Of a stretch of DNA of 64,000 nucleotides, positions 1-12,819 are shown piece by piece. Under the pieces are notes generated by a model, which saw nothing but the letters and a program-made list of their open reading frames with translations, had not been told where the DNA came from and searched no databases. The DNA is from Lethocerus indicus (lineage: Eukaryota; Arthropoda; Insecta; Hemiptera; Belostomatidae). The position numbers and the translations under genes are program-made. The stretch covers positions 9,424,001 to 9,488,000 of the forward strand of contig JACDQD010000103.1 of the NCBI GenBank assembly GCA_019843655.1, in the 5' to 3' direction. The number at the start of each line of letters is the position of its first letter. The first letter of the stretch is position 1.

Positions 1-1400
1 TATATAATAAAATGAAGGAAAAATGAAGTACAATATAAGATAGTAGGTATAATATTGTTATGTACTCATTATTCGAAAAGAGATAATAAGAAGAATCAAT
101 ATTGAAAAAGTACAAAAATTATTATAACCAAAAGAAGAGATTTAAACTCGCTGGGTTCCAATTATGATAAAATACCGGTTCCGTATGCGATCATGAATGG
201 AACAAAATGAACCCATATTTAAAAAAAAAAGAAATGCGAGGAATGAAGTAGCGTAATAAGCGTTGGGATTGTTGTCCCGGTGCTCGGATGAAGAAACGGC
301 GCGATATATAACTGGTAGCGGCGAGTCGGCAAAACAAATATTATATTTGTTTTTCGCCACCCCCGATTTTGGCCGGGAACAGAAGAAAAACGGCGGAGGT
401 GGCGCTTCTTTGTAGGTTTTCCCGACCGGCCGACCATATATGGAAACCTGTCAGTCCACCGTTCAATCTCGCTCGATTCTTATTAGTACAACGGCATCAT
501 TACGCCTCCCTCTAAGAAAAAAAATCATATATTTGAAGCCACTTTTATTTTTCAAATTTGCAATTTATTATCAGCGGCGGACGATCACCGGGTCTGAAGT
601 ACAGACTTCAGTCTTCAGCATGATATTCCGTCGATTTCAAGTGACTAAACATTATAACTGTTCGGTAGCTACCAAATAAATGAACGAATACCATTATTTA
701 TAATTGTTTTTTATGGTAACAACGATTACACACAAGGTTTATCGATTAATATACAAGTTGGAAAAATGGTCTGTATTTCATCCCGTGGTTCACCCCCGGG
801 GAAGGGCGGAAAAGTACAGTACAAGTGGAAAAACTAATCCTCTTTTCCCAATCTAGTTGAGATCCGTATTGCGCAATTCTGCCAACGCTTGCTAAAAGCC
901 TACGGATAACTGCCTCCGTATTGCCCTCGGCATTCCCATAACTGAGAGACATCGCAGGACGGGCCGCCGGCATAACCAGATTTGAATTTGCATATGTAAT
1001 TAGATGCAGCTCCAACAACACCAGCTACAGCATATTTTGCAATAAGGTTTTAATGATGGGCAATAAATGTGGATGTGTATTATGCACCATAATATAATAA
1101 TATGGTTCATAATAATTTTAGTAAAATACTTTAGGCTTATTATGACAGACATTCAGTTTCATTTTACTTATTACTAGAAATAAATTTGTAAAGAGAAAAT
1201 AAGAAAATTTATTTTAAAAAAATTATATTTAATGCAACCAGGATCCGGGCCTGTGACAATGTGATTTCATTATTGCGCTACCTCCTCAATTTGAGTAACT
1301 GGCTCTAAACTTAGACAAAAATGACGGCCAATTGAGTCATTGCCTTTGTAAGAATGCTCCCTCGCTCTCATTGAGCCATGCTGTAATAATTATTCAGCCA
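1..1400. other. AT-rich noncoding DNA
   Basis: No gene or repeat is recognised. A small GC-rich patch lies near 360-430. Open frames here are 91 codons or shorter; the longest, on the minus strand at 746-1021, opens with GTG and resembles no family I know. Noncoding is the best reading. Confidence 0.6.
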
Positions 1401-1407
1401 TATGATA

Positions 1408-1460
1408 AATTACAGTGTTTAAGCTAATGAACCTCGGCGCTTAAGTAGGCCGGCGCTCCA
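1408..1460 (+). repeat. Diverged direct repeat, copy 1
   Basis: GCTAATGA at 1423-1430 is followed about 20 bases later by AAGTAGGCCGGCGCT at 1443-1457. The same two blocks recur in the same order at 2132-2139 and 2160-2174, the second as AAGTAGGTTGGCGCT. The AT-rich sequence before GCTAATGA is also alike. This reads as an old repeat pair about 700 bp apart; the family is unknown. Confidence 0.4.
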
Positions 1461-1777
1461 ACTTGAATAAATCACGATGCCTATCCCCATTGTTGCCCTC
1501 GGTTAATTATTGAACAATGTGCCAATAACAAAGGAGTAGGTGTCAGTTTGTTACCGCGAGAAATGAGTCGTGTTTTCCGATTTTATTTGAATATGGATTA
1601 TAACGAAATCGGTAAAATAGCGGTCTGTTGAAACGTTGAAACGATTTTAACTTAATATGCGTTAAAATATATCCATATATAACCGCACAGTCTGAGACAA
1701 GTTCAATATCAAGTCATATCGGTTTCGACTGTTGAACTTACAGTGGTAATATAACGTGTTATTGGCAGCCCCGCCTA

Positions 1778-1828
1778 TATTTAATTAATGACGTGAATTA
1801 TTTAATTAATGAATCAAATTCATTAATT
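1778..1828. repeat. Short direct repeat and perfect inverted repeat
   Basis: TATTTAATTAATGA occurs at 1778-1791 and again at 1799-1812. The second copy runs into a perfect 11-bp inverted repeat, AATTAATGAAT at 1804-1814 and its complement at 1818-1828, with a 3-base spacer. It could be a cruciform or a binding site; in DNA this AT-rich it could also be chance. Confidence 0.7.
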
Positions 1829-2116
1829 TGTTGATATAATGCTAATGAAGTTTATCACAAGACAAAATCAGGGAGTGGAAACAGTAGATCACAAGAATAT
1901 TGGTATTTTATATGGCAACAATATAATATCTCACGCGCCGCAATCTACCTAAGAGGTATCTTCCTATTTTAGGTTGAAATATAGAACGTAGAAAGCATAA
2001 AAATGTTAAATTGGGAAGGGGTGGTAATAAGTCTATCTCTTATTGCAAATAGATAGCAAGTGAGGACCCTGATGGACCAAACCTCCCACCGACATTATTA
2101 TAATTATTGAGGCCGT

Positions 2117-2192
2117 AACAAATTATATTATGCTAATGAGCCGTGCCACTGAGTCAACCAAGTAGGTTGGCGCTATTAATCTTATTAATAAG
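2117..2192 (+). repeat. Diverged direct repeat, copy 2, with a palindrome
   Basis: This is the partner of the repeat at 1408-1460: GCTAATGA at 2132-2139 and AAGTAGGTTGGCGCT at 2160-2174. It is followed by the perfect 12-bp palindrome CTTATTAATAAG at 2181-2192. The spacing between the two blocks is 8 bases longer than in copy 1. Confidence 0.4.
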
Positions 2193-2229
2193 CCAAGAGG
2201 CTAAATAAGGATAAGCATGATGTAAAGGT

Positions 2230-4260
2230 TGTCCTTTCACTTTAAACTATACAGATATAGAAAATAAATTTATACATTTTTATCATAAAACGTTTTGTCT
2301 CATTATCGTCGTTATATCGCCGTGAATTTGATGTTATTCCGGGACGCAATATTATGTGATTTTCAAATAACTTTAACCCTCCGTCTCTATATTTGTGGAC
2401 AGGTTTTCCTCTCACGGATAAATATATTCGCCCTGGCTTTATTTTTGGCTGGCGCTCGAATTCTTGCATGTCACCGTCACCTTCGAAAAAGAAAGGGGGA
2501 AGTGGCGGAACATTATGGTGGGCTGAAAGATCGAAGCTAGTCTCAACTAAGAGAAGATCGAGAAAGATCGAGTTCCTGATTTTACTCAAGTTACGTCCTG
2601 TATCAAAATGCATTATTACCACTGGTGGTATATTGGTCCACGTTATGTTCTCGTCTGAATTCGTTAAGCTGGAGTTTTACAGCTATAAAAAGTATTTGAG
2701 GTCTTATATAAGATAGTGAAACCGTCAAAATGGAGGAATGAATTGTATAAAATATCAAAAACATTCAAAACCATTTATAACTTCACTTTAACCGACATTG
2801 AGCGAGGTAACATTTTTTTTGGTTTACTTCAAAAAGGCGGGGCGGCGCCGGCGGCCCGACAGAAAATAAAGAATTCCAACGAAATGGGGCCTATTTCTAT
2901 TCAGGTATATGGCAGTTCAGTAGGGCAGAGTTGTACGGCGGTCTCGGTGTCTACTAATAACAATCTGTTGGACTGTGAAGGAGGCCTCGGTTCGGGTGAA
3001 ATGACAAGCCGCTACCTGAGCGCTAACCTCCCCCACAGAGTCAGTTTCGTTATCCGGCTAACGGGGGGAAAAACAAGAAAAAGAAGAAACAAAATATTAC
3101 CCTACAATTTTCTAAGGCGCGGGCCCCCTCTTTCTGACGCCTACTGCGCTTTTCGTCTTCTAAATCACGCGGACGAAAAAAAAATATTTCGGGGCGCTCC
3201 GACATTTGCTGGTTGTGTCCGGTGATGACGTTTGAAGAAATAGAATAGTTAGAATTAGTTGCCCGGTGGACTGACAGAGTGAGGCTCGTTCAGAGGGAAT
3301 TAATAGGGGAGGTTGTGTGAGACAGGAGTTAGTAACGTAATGACCCTGTTATGAAATGTTGCGAGTAAACTGGTTTAATATGAAGAAACAACTAAGGATA
3401 GCCATACTGATGGCGAGGGCAGAAACCTGCTTAGGATAACACCAAAATATAACAATAGTTATTGTAATAATACAGAAATAATTCCAGTATAAAACGCCAC
3501 ACTTATTAAATTTTAGACTGAAGTATAATAATCTAAAAATCTCTCCTACACTTGCTCAGTATATGTGATACAACTTGCATTGCGATATTAGTTATCTTCG
3601 CTAACAGAAATAGAACGCGTAATAAACGATACAGTTCTCTTAATAGTAATTTTGCAGTGGCTGAAGGTTGTGCAAGGTTTCAGATTCTGAATTAATTCTT
3701 CTAGTGAATAATTCAAAGCATAATTACAAAACGCTCAAATGCACATTCAGTGTACACACTTTTTATGACCGAGAACACGCACGAGTTGCAATCAGATCGT
3801 GGGACTGAATGAAATAACATTTAGCGGCTGAAAGGGAGAGAGACAAAGGAGTGTAAGAACATTTTGTTTGTGTTCTAAGAATTCAATAAAGAAGTGGCGA
3901 AAGACTGATTACAATTTTAAACTTAAAAAATGAGCACTGGGAACAAAATATAATGTATAGAAGAAAAACCACGGTACTGTAGGAAGAAGTACGACATTGA
4001 AATTCACTTATTTACAATGCCATTGTTGCAATCGAGGCCTTGAGAAATATCTGATTCGACCGAATATTATTACGGTTTTAAGACCAAGGACTTCGAACAG
4101 AAATGTCGGCATCCGAAATGATTCATCAGATTCATAATTGCACTTCGGGGTTAAAAAAGAAAAGAAAACTCGTTTATTATGGGACTTCGCCGAATGAATA
4201 TTTCATTTGAGCCTGATCGTCCGATAGTAAGTACTAAGTGTAGTGTTCTACTCAAGGAGA
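2230..4260. other. Noncoding stretch holding the longest open frame
   Basis: The frame 2716-3225 (plus, 169 codons) is the longest in the window. It opens with GTG, its protein matches no family I know, and several other frames in the GC-richer part (2800-3200) are also long, as expected where stop codons are rare. I treat it as noncoding. The rest, 3230-4260, shows nothing recognisable. Confidence 0.5.
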
Positions 4261-4265
4261 CTGGC

Positions 4266-4303
4266 GGACGTACACACATGAATATGAAAGTATGTGTACG
4301 TCC
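4266..4303. repeat. Perfect 11-bp inverted repeat (hairpin)
   Basis: GGACGTACACA at 4266-4276 is exactly complementary to TGTGTACGTCC at 4293-4303 across a 16-base loop. The stem is too short for a typical microRNA precursor. It may be a binding site or structured transcript; no context decides. Confidence 0.7.
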
Positions 4304-4547
4304 AGCGTATTATTTAATTATTTAGTATTCAAAAAGTAATTTTTTATTTGTTTTTAAAGAGCAAGCTAAGTTGGCAGGATATATGGGTTAGCTGTGGTTA
4401 GAATACTGAAGTTTGTATTCGAATTGTTATATTCAAATCAGAATATTCTGTCATTTAAACCGATTATTGTGAAGTGTACATGATTGTGGTCCAATGTACT
4501 TTTGATTGGTCCCAACGGCGTACAACATGTCGGATAAAGATACCGAG

Positions 4548-4565
4548 ACCGGACATGAGTCCGGT
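4548..4565. repeat. Perfect 7-bp GC-rich hairpin
   Basis: ACCGGAC at 4548-4554 and GTCCGGT at 4559-4565 are exact complements around the loop ATGA. No T-run follows in either direction, so a terminator role is not supported. Confidence 0.6.
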
Positions 4566-4569
4566 AATT

Positions 4570-6070
4570 TAACCACATTAAATTAATGCACTCTTCCCGC
4601 TTTCAGATGGAGAAACACATCGCGGTTTTATTAAATAATTGCAGTTCCGGCGGAATACATGCAATATCGGTACGTGGGGTGGGGGGTTGTGCTTTTCAGA
4701 AGGGATGAGAGAGATAACGAAGCCGGCAATTACCGGTATAATAACCGTGAAGAGTCCATTAGAGGCTCCTCGGGAGATCGGAAACGTAGATCCGATTCCG
4801 GCTGACCGATTCGTGACCGTAAATATCCGTCCGTCCCGAAACAATAATTGTTTGCCGGCCGTTTGACGAGCCCAACACGGGCCTTTTATTAGAGGCGGCG
4901 ATTTATACCCGGCCTCAGTACACGAGGTAACCAGGAATAGAGAGGAAAATAAAAGGTATTAACAATTTTTTTCCTCCTCATCCCAGCATCTGATATAACG
5001 GCGGCGGTTAATGTATGCGCCGTTTACAGCTTGATTACAAGCCTCGGTCCGAGGTGATAAATGGGAGGACTTGATTCTTTAAATACAAGACTGTTCTACT
5101 GGAAAATTTATTTCCGGCCGCCCAATGTTAATATTCCATTCAAATACGTTTCTACAACACAGCTGATACAATTCCCAGGTGGGATTTTATCAATGAAGGT
5201 TTAACGGTATACATGTAAAAAAAGATTATAACTGAATCGGAGCAAGTAGTCGATTAATTAAAAACCGCGAAGCGACATTTTATTTTTGTTATATAATACT
5301 CAAACACTCCCGTTTTATTCTAGCGAAGGCAATCAACTATTCTCATCGAGCTACTACAGAGGGGGGTTACTCAATGAACAGTCGCTACCCAAGTTACTCA
5401 ACCGGATTAAGTAAGTGCAACCTGGTCTGGCGGCTAATTGAAACGGCGCATTGTAGAAGGGACCTTATAAATAATGGCATTTCTTATAGGTCACAACCGG
5501 TACTCCTCTACATACATGGTGTGCCAGGATATCCGCAAGGGAGAAGCCTGAACTTTAGCGTTCTTCAAGGCAGGGCATGAACACATTCGAGAGGGGGAGA
5601 TTTTTCCTTTGTTAAGAGCACCGCCTCGTTTGGAAACAAGATCTTTTATTAATAATCTTCACGGTCCAGGCGACCAGGAAGGCGTTAGTCGGCCGCGCTA
5701 TCAAGATATTACACCGATGGCGGTGGAGCCCGTGAATCACCCAACCGCCCCCATAATAAATGATCCAGTTCCGCGAGCATAAAAGATTCTAATTAACTTC
5801 TGATCCGATCTAATTGTTGCAAACGTATTACATTTTTAATATCTCCGCCCGGATGGAGTAATTGCTCCAATAAACTGAGCGTTAATTGCGGTCGGATCCA
5901 ATGTCTGGCCATAATGTATTATCGATGAATATCCTGGAAGTATATATTCCCGCAGCAAATAAATAACGTCATCTGTCTTGTGATTTTCTGTACGGAGCGT
6001 AGAAATTCGTTTGAATATATCAAAATTTAATCTTTTCACGGTTAATGGATGCTTTATCGGGAGGTGAAAT
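4570..6070. other. Noncoding DNA with a GC-rich patch
   Basis: A GC-richer patch at about 4630-4910 opens frames on both strands (75 and 88 codons), as expected from base composition. From 5000 to 6070 the sequence is mixed, with no repeat, promoter or gene I can support. Confidence 0.5.
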
Positions 6071-6075
6071 TCGTA

Positions 6076-6124
6076 AGTACCTCTACTATATTAGTGGGAG
6101 TACCTCTGCTATATTACTGGGAGT
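6076..6124 (+). repeat. Tandem duplication, 23-bp unit, two copies
   Basis: The unit at 6076-6098 (begins AGTACCTCT, ends GGG) repeats immediately at 6099-6121 with two substitutions (A to G, G to C) and is followed by AGT, the start of a third unit. The high identity suggests a fairly recent local duplication. Confidence 0.9.
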
Positions 6125-8095
6125 GGAGGAGAAAAATGACAAGACCAATATCAAATGGGATCTAATATTCGTTGCCCCAAACATATATAATACATTAAAT
6201 TTCCTTTAATACCCATATTGTAATAACTAACTATAATATTAGATGTCTTCAAAATGATCATGCATGAATTAATTTATTTATTTTGATCTGAATGGTATAA
6301 AATTTGCATAACTTATAAAGACAGTGGGTGAACATTGACAATCGTATAGTTTGACAAGTCAATAGTATATTTTTCTAAATATATCGAATGACTTCCGTCG
6401 AATAATGGAGCAATTAAATCGCGTTTAGAGTTACGTTTTCTTGAATGACCGCAATCTGAATGGTCAGCCGACATTGAGGCTTGACATTTATAAAAAGGTC
6501 GCAATACATATAAGGATGTAATTATCCTTATTTCCATTCAAGAAAACCAGATCCAGGCGCTGGACGCAGGTCCGTTTATCGCTCTGAGATTAGCTCGCGA
6601 GTTGGCAAATACAGAGTGTTGCATTTTAATACCGATATTAGAATGTTCGAGAGCCCGAGGGAGTGGGAATGGGGAGTTGCCAGATTGGGGGTGTAGCGAA
6701 TATCTCGGTTTCCGGTGCGGGAGATATCCGAGGTAGGTTCGCGCGTGTGTGAATCATCTGCTGACACGGAAACAGATGTAATTCCGCGGGTGGCTCTATT
6801 TACACTACTTATCTACACATCCTGTGGAAACTGGCACATGGAATTGGTACAAACGGTGGTTTTTTTTTCTACGCGTTATTTACAGTATTCCAAAATTATC
6901 AACGGGCAGATATGAAATTCAAATAGGTTTCAACGCGGTGAATTCATTCATGCGATTTTTAAAACGTCATTCATTTTTCACTATCCCGACTGAAACGAGG
7001 ACGTTCAAAAACTTTTTGTAAAACGTTATCTCACACTTGGTTTTTTATGTTCCCCGATACCCCAGTAAAACGAACAATCAATTCATAAAAAGTGGTTTTT
7101 TCTTCCGTCAATTCTCACTGTAAATACATGTAATAACCTCAATAATATTACGTTCGTACTATTCTAATTTAACAGACTCTAATATTCGGAAATGAAAGGT
7201 ATAAACTCGAAGATTTTGTATTTTTATTTGATTTGGTATTTTAATTTGATTCGTTTATTTTAGAAGATAGTTTCTGATCCGCAAAGTTAACTCTTTGCTG
7301 CTAACTAGAAAACCGTTAAATGCTTTAAGTATTCCTTTGTTTACAAATTTAATTCTGTGTCGTGCTTCGGTTATTTGATTGCGCCCAACCCAGAGGTGCG
7401 TGCGTGTTGGGAAAGCCACGCGTCGTCCATTTAAATTACGCTTCCTTTCTCTCTCAGAATTGTCTTTTCTATAAATTTGCCGAATGAATCGGCTGTAATT
7501 GGTGGCGGTATAAAGCGGTGGGTCTCCATTAGGGGTGTAAGGGCAGGGGCCGCCCCACGCTAATTGTGCCGGCCGCCCCATTACGGCCAACAATAGCTTC
7601 CAACGTCCAGACACCAGCTTTTATCTAACATTAATCGAATTGGTCTTTTATGGGCTCTTTTATACTGCCACCCGTAGCCATATTTCCAGGCCATAAAACC
7701 GGCCGGGAGTCGTCGCTTGGCAGGCAAAGATAGCGAATCCGGTATTCGTTCATTGTTTATTAGGTTGGCTCATTTGTAAATGTCACGAATTTACGATCTC
7801 ATTTAACACTAATAGTCATGACAATTTCGATACTTCTTCGTTGTCATTTAAACCCAGTTGCCATGTTCGTCGTGGTAAAAGTACATCCTTATTTTTAATT
7901 GTAAACGACAACAGTACTACAGTGAATATGGAAAGTATATGGCTCAGGTTTTGTCGGAAATAGCGAGGACATAAACCATTATATTTTGTTGAATGAGTTT
8001 TATTTAATGCTAATAAGACATGTCTAATCCGACCGTTTAATTATTTTTTACTTATTAATAATATTGGTAACGGGACTGTCCATGGAATTTTCTAC
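6125..8095. other. Noncoding DNA
   Basis: No gene is recognised. A GC-richer segment at about 7380-7620 carries a 119-codon minus-strand frame of unfamiliar sequence. The rest is AT-rich and without clear structure. Confidence 0.5.
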
Positions 8096-8099
8096 TACT

Positions 8100-8127
8100 C
8101 CTAGACCAATTTCTGATAATCATTAGG
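8100..8127 (-). repeat. Degenerate hammerhead-like motif
   Basis: On the minus strand this reads CCTA, ATGAT, TATCA, GAAATTGGTC, TAGG. CCTA and TAGG form a perfect 4-bp stem I. GAA and the UC cleavage position are kept, but C3 is A and most of stem II is missing. It fits the family consensus (GCTA, CTGANGA, GAAACCGGTC, TAGC) but would not be active. A chance match is possible. Confidence 0.35.
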
Positions 8128-8382
8128 CAACATTAGGGCTCTCGGAGAGTGATGGCAAGGGCTGACAATCTAACGAGGCACATGTTAACAACGTCGGCAA
8201 CCCCGTGGCAATTAACCGTCTAATTTGTGATCCGATGAACACGGGTAGATGAGACCGCCGCTTCTGAACTAGATACCGGCACGTTCGGCCCGGGCGTATA
8301 AGGAGCGAACAAACTATCCATAATTTAAGACCCAGAGTCGTTTGGGGGAAAAACCATATAAGTCCTTTAAGACAGGGGCAAA

Positions 8383-8388
<6 letters not shown>

Positions 8389-8421
<33 letters not shown>
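8389..8421. repeat. (GA)16 microsatellite
   Basis: Uninterrupted GA dinucleotides, inside a longer purine-rich tract that runs on to about 8460. Open frames reading Leu-Ser-Leu-Ser on the minus strand come from this tract. Confidence 0.98.
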
Positions 8422-8425
<4 letters not shown>

Positions 8426-11400
8426 GAGTAGAGAAGGGGGATAAGAAGAAGAAATGGAAACAATGTTGTCCGACATTATTCAGCCGAGAATTTAATTTTC
8501 ACCGGAGCGATAACGAGGGCCAAGGCAACGCCGGGGTAACGACAGCGGGACCCCAAATAGGGGAGGACAATTAGAAAGGCCGCCCAACAGGAATGCCGTC
8601 CCGTATAATGTGACGGGGGAGGCACCAGCTATTAACAATCTGACTGACGAACAACAAGAACGCGTAAACCTTTCCACCACTAGGTAATTCTTAGACCAAC
8701 AACGCAGTCTTCCTTCAGTTCATCTAATTGATTTTCTCCCTAGTTCCCATTATTAAATGCATATTAATTTATCTGCCTTTTTGTCAACATACATGAAATC
8801 TGGTGTACTGTGATGAAGGATACTGCTTGCTTACATATTGTTAAGTGATTGTTGTAAAGACGGGGACTTCCAACGGAAGATGGACTTGTCGGAGTCTGTG
8901 ACGAATATGTCGTATTTTCATTTCACGAAATATTAGAAATGTCTATATCAATATGGCGACAGAGGGGTGTATGCGGAGTGACTTTGTCAAACAACAGTAG
9001 TGCGGTATCAACGGTACAAACGTCGATAAAAGTGGCGCCTTTAGTCAACATATCACAGCCTTTCTATTTTAAACCACTGCTTCCCCTCATGCTGAAAAGA
9101 TTTTCCTCGAATAGGACATAGAACAAGGGTTTACAGTCGAAAGAATATGAGGAACGCACGGAGAAATCACAAGGCGGAGTAGTAGAAACAGTAAAGCAAG
9201 AAAGGTTACGGTCAAGGCTGCTGTAAAGAACGTCACAGTTAGGCTCCAATCCACTACCAGAATAATGAGAACTGTTGAACAGTTGAAACGGTAAATAAAA
9301 AGAAACGGTAGGAACACCAAGAAATCGACATCGATTTGACTGCGGTCATATTTGGTACGCATGGCTGAACAGAGAAATTACCACTGATTGTGTATCATTG
9401 GCCGGAGTACAAATTGAAACAAATCCGGCGTCCCCCAATCGAGGATTTCTAATTTCTGAACTGCATCTGTCCATTGAACAGCTCATGCATGTTTGAACAC
9501 GACGTCGACGTTTTACTTCGTTGGTGTCTGTCTCTACTTGTTGATATGGCTCCGTGTTCTTTTTTTATGCGTATATTTAAGCTTTCCAGTAGAATATACA
9601 GGAAGGACATCCTTGATGCAAAAGAGGACGTTTGGTCAGCGGCGGACGTGCCTAAGCACCTCAACTACATTACGAAAGAAAGGCTTCTCACAGTTGCGAG
9701 ATGTTTCGATCCTTCTGAGTACGGGCCAGCTAGGGTCTTCTCTTAAATCAGGAAGAGAGAGAGATGGGAAATGTGTGTCCAAAGCGTTGAGGAAGCCGAA
9801 TCGCAAGGGAAGAAAATGACAGGAGGAGGCGGGATTGGACGTGAAATACGGTTAGCGGCGGAGGTGTTTGGGGGGCCACCGCACCACCGTGGAGAATCAA
9901 ACACTGGCCCCGACAATAAACCATCCTCCAGGGCCCATAACTCCGATGCACACTTCACACTTTTCCTTTCGGGCATATTATTTATGTTTCTTTTATTGTA
10001 AACACAGAAGAAAAAGGCGATTTATTATATTATTGCTTCATCCTTAAAACAACGGCGTTGTCCCAAAAATGCCGTCACAGAGATTGTTGTAACCACAATT
10101 TAGTGGCACAGTCCCTCAATTTCAACCAGTTCTATTGTATTATAATATATAGTGGTTATGTGGGCAAATGCATTTAAAACAAATGTGAACTGTTAATAAA
10201 TTTGCAACTAGAAATTATTGAGAGGCAAAGGCTTGGAAGATTTTCCATATATTCCAGCCATCAGAAGGATCAGCAACAAAGTAAGGCGGCCTAAAATTCA
10301 TTCAAATAGTACAGGCGTCAATTATGAAATTTTGAACGATTCCATGTTTTTCGTGGGAGCAATTGTGAAGATAGTCACAAATGAGAAAGTTGTGAAGACA
10401 TAGGCGCGAATCATTAAACAGTAATTGCGGAAGTGAAGGTAATGTTCGCGGCGGGTAACCAAGCAAATCCAAAAACACAAAATAAAATAAGGAATAAAAC
10501 ATGAAATAATAGGTTTCAGGCGATAGTTAACTACGCAGCAACGTGCATTAAACCCGCCAATTAGAGACTGGGCTTCTAATTGCTGAATTAAACCGACATA
10601 CTAACAGACCATCGTTTTTATTCCACTGACGGGGGAAGCCTTCTCGCACGTATAGGCCTGCCCTACGGAACCAATTGCCCGTTGGAAACACTTTAAATGA
10701 AAGTCTATAACCGGGCGTATGTAGGAATGCCGCAAGGAATTTTCGGATTCATCATTTCTAATTAGAAATACAATATTTCGGATTTAGTCCGTTTAACGCT
10801 GAATAAACTCTACAGAGAATATTAGTGGAAACAATAGCCGCCTTTCATGTCGATATTTGGGGGAATTTATTTTTTTCACATCGTTTTTGCTCGTTTCCGG
10901 TTCCCCTATAACGTTACAAGTTGTATTGACCCACGTGGGAAACGCTTTTTTTTGAAAACGAACAGTTCGAAAACCGATCGAGTATCAGGAGGCAAAAAAG
11001 GTGCATGAGATAAATTCGTGAGGACACCTAAAAGAAACGAGTAGTGATAAGGGCCACGAAATAGCTGACAGCTATTAAAATCGTCGACTAAAATAAAATG
11101 GATAAAATGGATTAAACGAGGATCTTTGTAGGCTTGCTATGTTTAATAAAAGCGCGTCACTGCGCTTTAATAACAACGAGGATTGTAACTACGCTTTGTT
11201 AAAACCATAAAATTAGACCCAGCTTTTTAATTGGCAATTTTAATGTTTGATGAATGCAAATAGCTGAAACTGCCGATGCGCAATATAAACACCTACTCAT
11301 TGTTATTCCTCGTATGCAACATTATATCTCTACTTCCTTGATTATTCGTAGTAGGATGCCTACGGACCGAAAAACCGTTACGATCCCACGGTATCTTCAC

Positions 11401-12780
11401 TTCCGCAACGTTTGACCCAAACATGGGCACCGAATACCGACGAACAGAACAAAATATGATTCGATAAATAAACCACACGATACAAATACATAAATCGTAC
11501 GTAAAGAAAAATAGTAGCAGGCATGAGTTCAATGTATCGGACAGTACTAACGACAAGAAGCCGAAAGTGGTCTAGAATCGGGAAGAGGAGAAATTTATAA
11601 TTTATTACAAGCCTGTGGATAAGTAGATGGAAACTATGAGATATTTCATATTTATAGACAGGAATGTGCCGAAGATTAATAACCCACAACACTGTCATAC
11701 AATTCAATACAGTGTTTTGCATACGTCTGTAATATTCTACTCATTTTATAGCAATTGTAAAATCCACAAGGGACATCTATCACCAGTTTGTATTAATGTA
11801 ACAGGAATTGTCCAAACATTAGGCGAATTAAAAAATCTGCAAAAGGCCGTAAAGTGGGACGTAAATCAGGGACGCGTTATTACTTTTATAAAATAATTTT
11901 ATACAAGCTCCGTCAATATAAAAGAAGAGACAAACGCAATGTCAATGCTGCGGGTGGCGGGGTGGGGGGTAGCCGTAAACTTAGCTATAAATAACCGACG
12001 GGCAATACAGTATGTAAGTAATGCCTCGATTAGCGCTATTCTTTCTTTTCGCAAACGTAAAACGGAATCCATAAAAGTAGCCATAAAATTGAAATTTCCC
12101 ATATATGGGCAAACTCATTTACTCTAAGTTCAAGTGAATTACCTTAGTTATATGTGATTTAGTTCTGTTTTTGCTAAGTAAAACCCAGTTTAATTCATTT
12201 CAAAAGAAATAGTATTTAATGTTTTATTATACAGCATTTAATTGTTCTTAAACCTGCGAAACAAGTTTGCATTTGACATGAGCAGTGCAATCAATTGATT
12301 GTTTTTGGATTTAATTGCGAATTTGTGTTTTCCCTCACGATTGTTACAACCCATCACTCGTTAACTACCTTTGAGTGAAATTTCAAGAACATACTTGCGA
12401 ACAATTTCATTTGGACAATGAGTACGTGATTCGAAACCGTTTGAACACAGTTGAATATCTTCTCACCACCGTTTCCAAGCGAAGAAGGTTATTATTGTAT
12501 TGGAAGGTGTTATTTCCCGTTTAATAATCAGAAAAAAGAGAACTCATTTCGGTTGTATATCTCTAACGTCGGAATATCTCAAGGCTCGGCATTCCGTCTC
12601 CCCGTGGTAATCTCTCACCTCAAACATATGGTCGTAGATAAAATCTGTCCTTATCATTCACGTGCACAGAGACACGAAACACGGTAAACCCGTTAGGAGT
12701 ACGCAATCATTCTAGATTCAAGAAGATTGCCCTTAAAGACACATTTCGGTCTTTATGGCACTGCTCTCTAGTAGCCGATT
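8422..12780. other. Noncoding DNA
   Basis: No gene is recognised. Several frames of 90-114 codons (near 9.1-9.8 and 11.4-11.7 kb) overlap on both strands and look like no family I know. A 9-bp tandem duplication (ATAAAATGG twice) lies at 11093-11110. A box-B-like element near 9892-9904 has no convincing partner A box. The stretch 9950-12780 is otherwise plain AT-rich DNA. Confidence 0.5.
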
Positions 12781-12787
12781 TGGTCCT

Positions 12788-12817
12788 AGACTGGTTTTGG
12801 TTTCATGTCATCTTCAG
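12788..12817 (-). repeat. Degenerate hammerhead-like motif
   Basis: The minus strand starts CTGAAGA (core intact, N7 = A), continues TGACATGAAACC, then AAAACCAGTC and TAGG. Stem II is weakened and G12 is A. The sequence after the cleavage position, GGACCAAATCGGCTA, closely matches the flank of the copy at 55115-55150 (GGACCAAATCAGCTA), so the two share descent beyond the ribozyme-like part. Confidence 0.5.
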
Positions 12818-12819
12818 TT

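Noticed and set aside
2716..3225. Longest open frame, 169 codons, as a gene
   Set aside because: Starts with GTG, no recognisable domain, lies in a GC-rich patch with other long overlapping frames, and has no splice or promoter context.
3407..3430. CTGATGGCGAGGGCAGAAACC as a further hammerhead-like copy
   Set aside because: Lacks A9, has no stem I and no UC site; the match is too short to separate from chance.
8122..8476. 117-codon minus-strand frame
   Set aside because: Its Leu-Ser repeat is only the GA microsatellite read as codons. The same applies to minus-strand 22678-22995.
9887..9945. B-box-like GTGTTTGATTCTCC on the minus strand as a SINE
   Set aside because: The B box is imperfect and no A box is recognisable.
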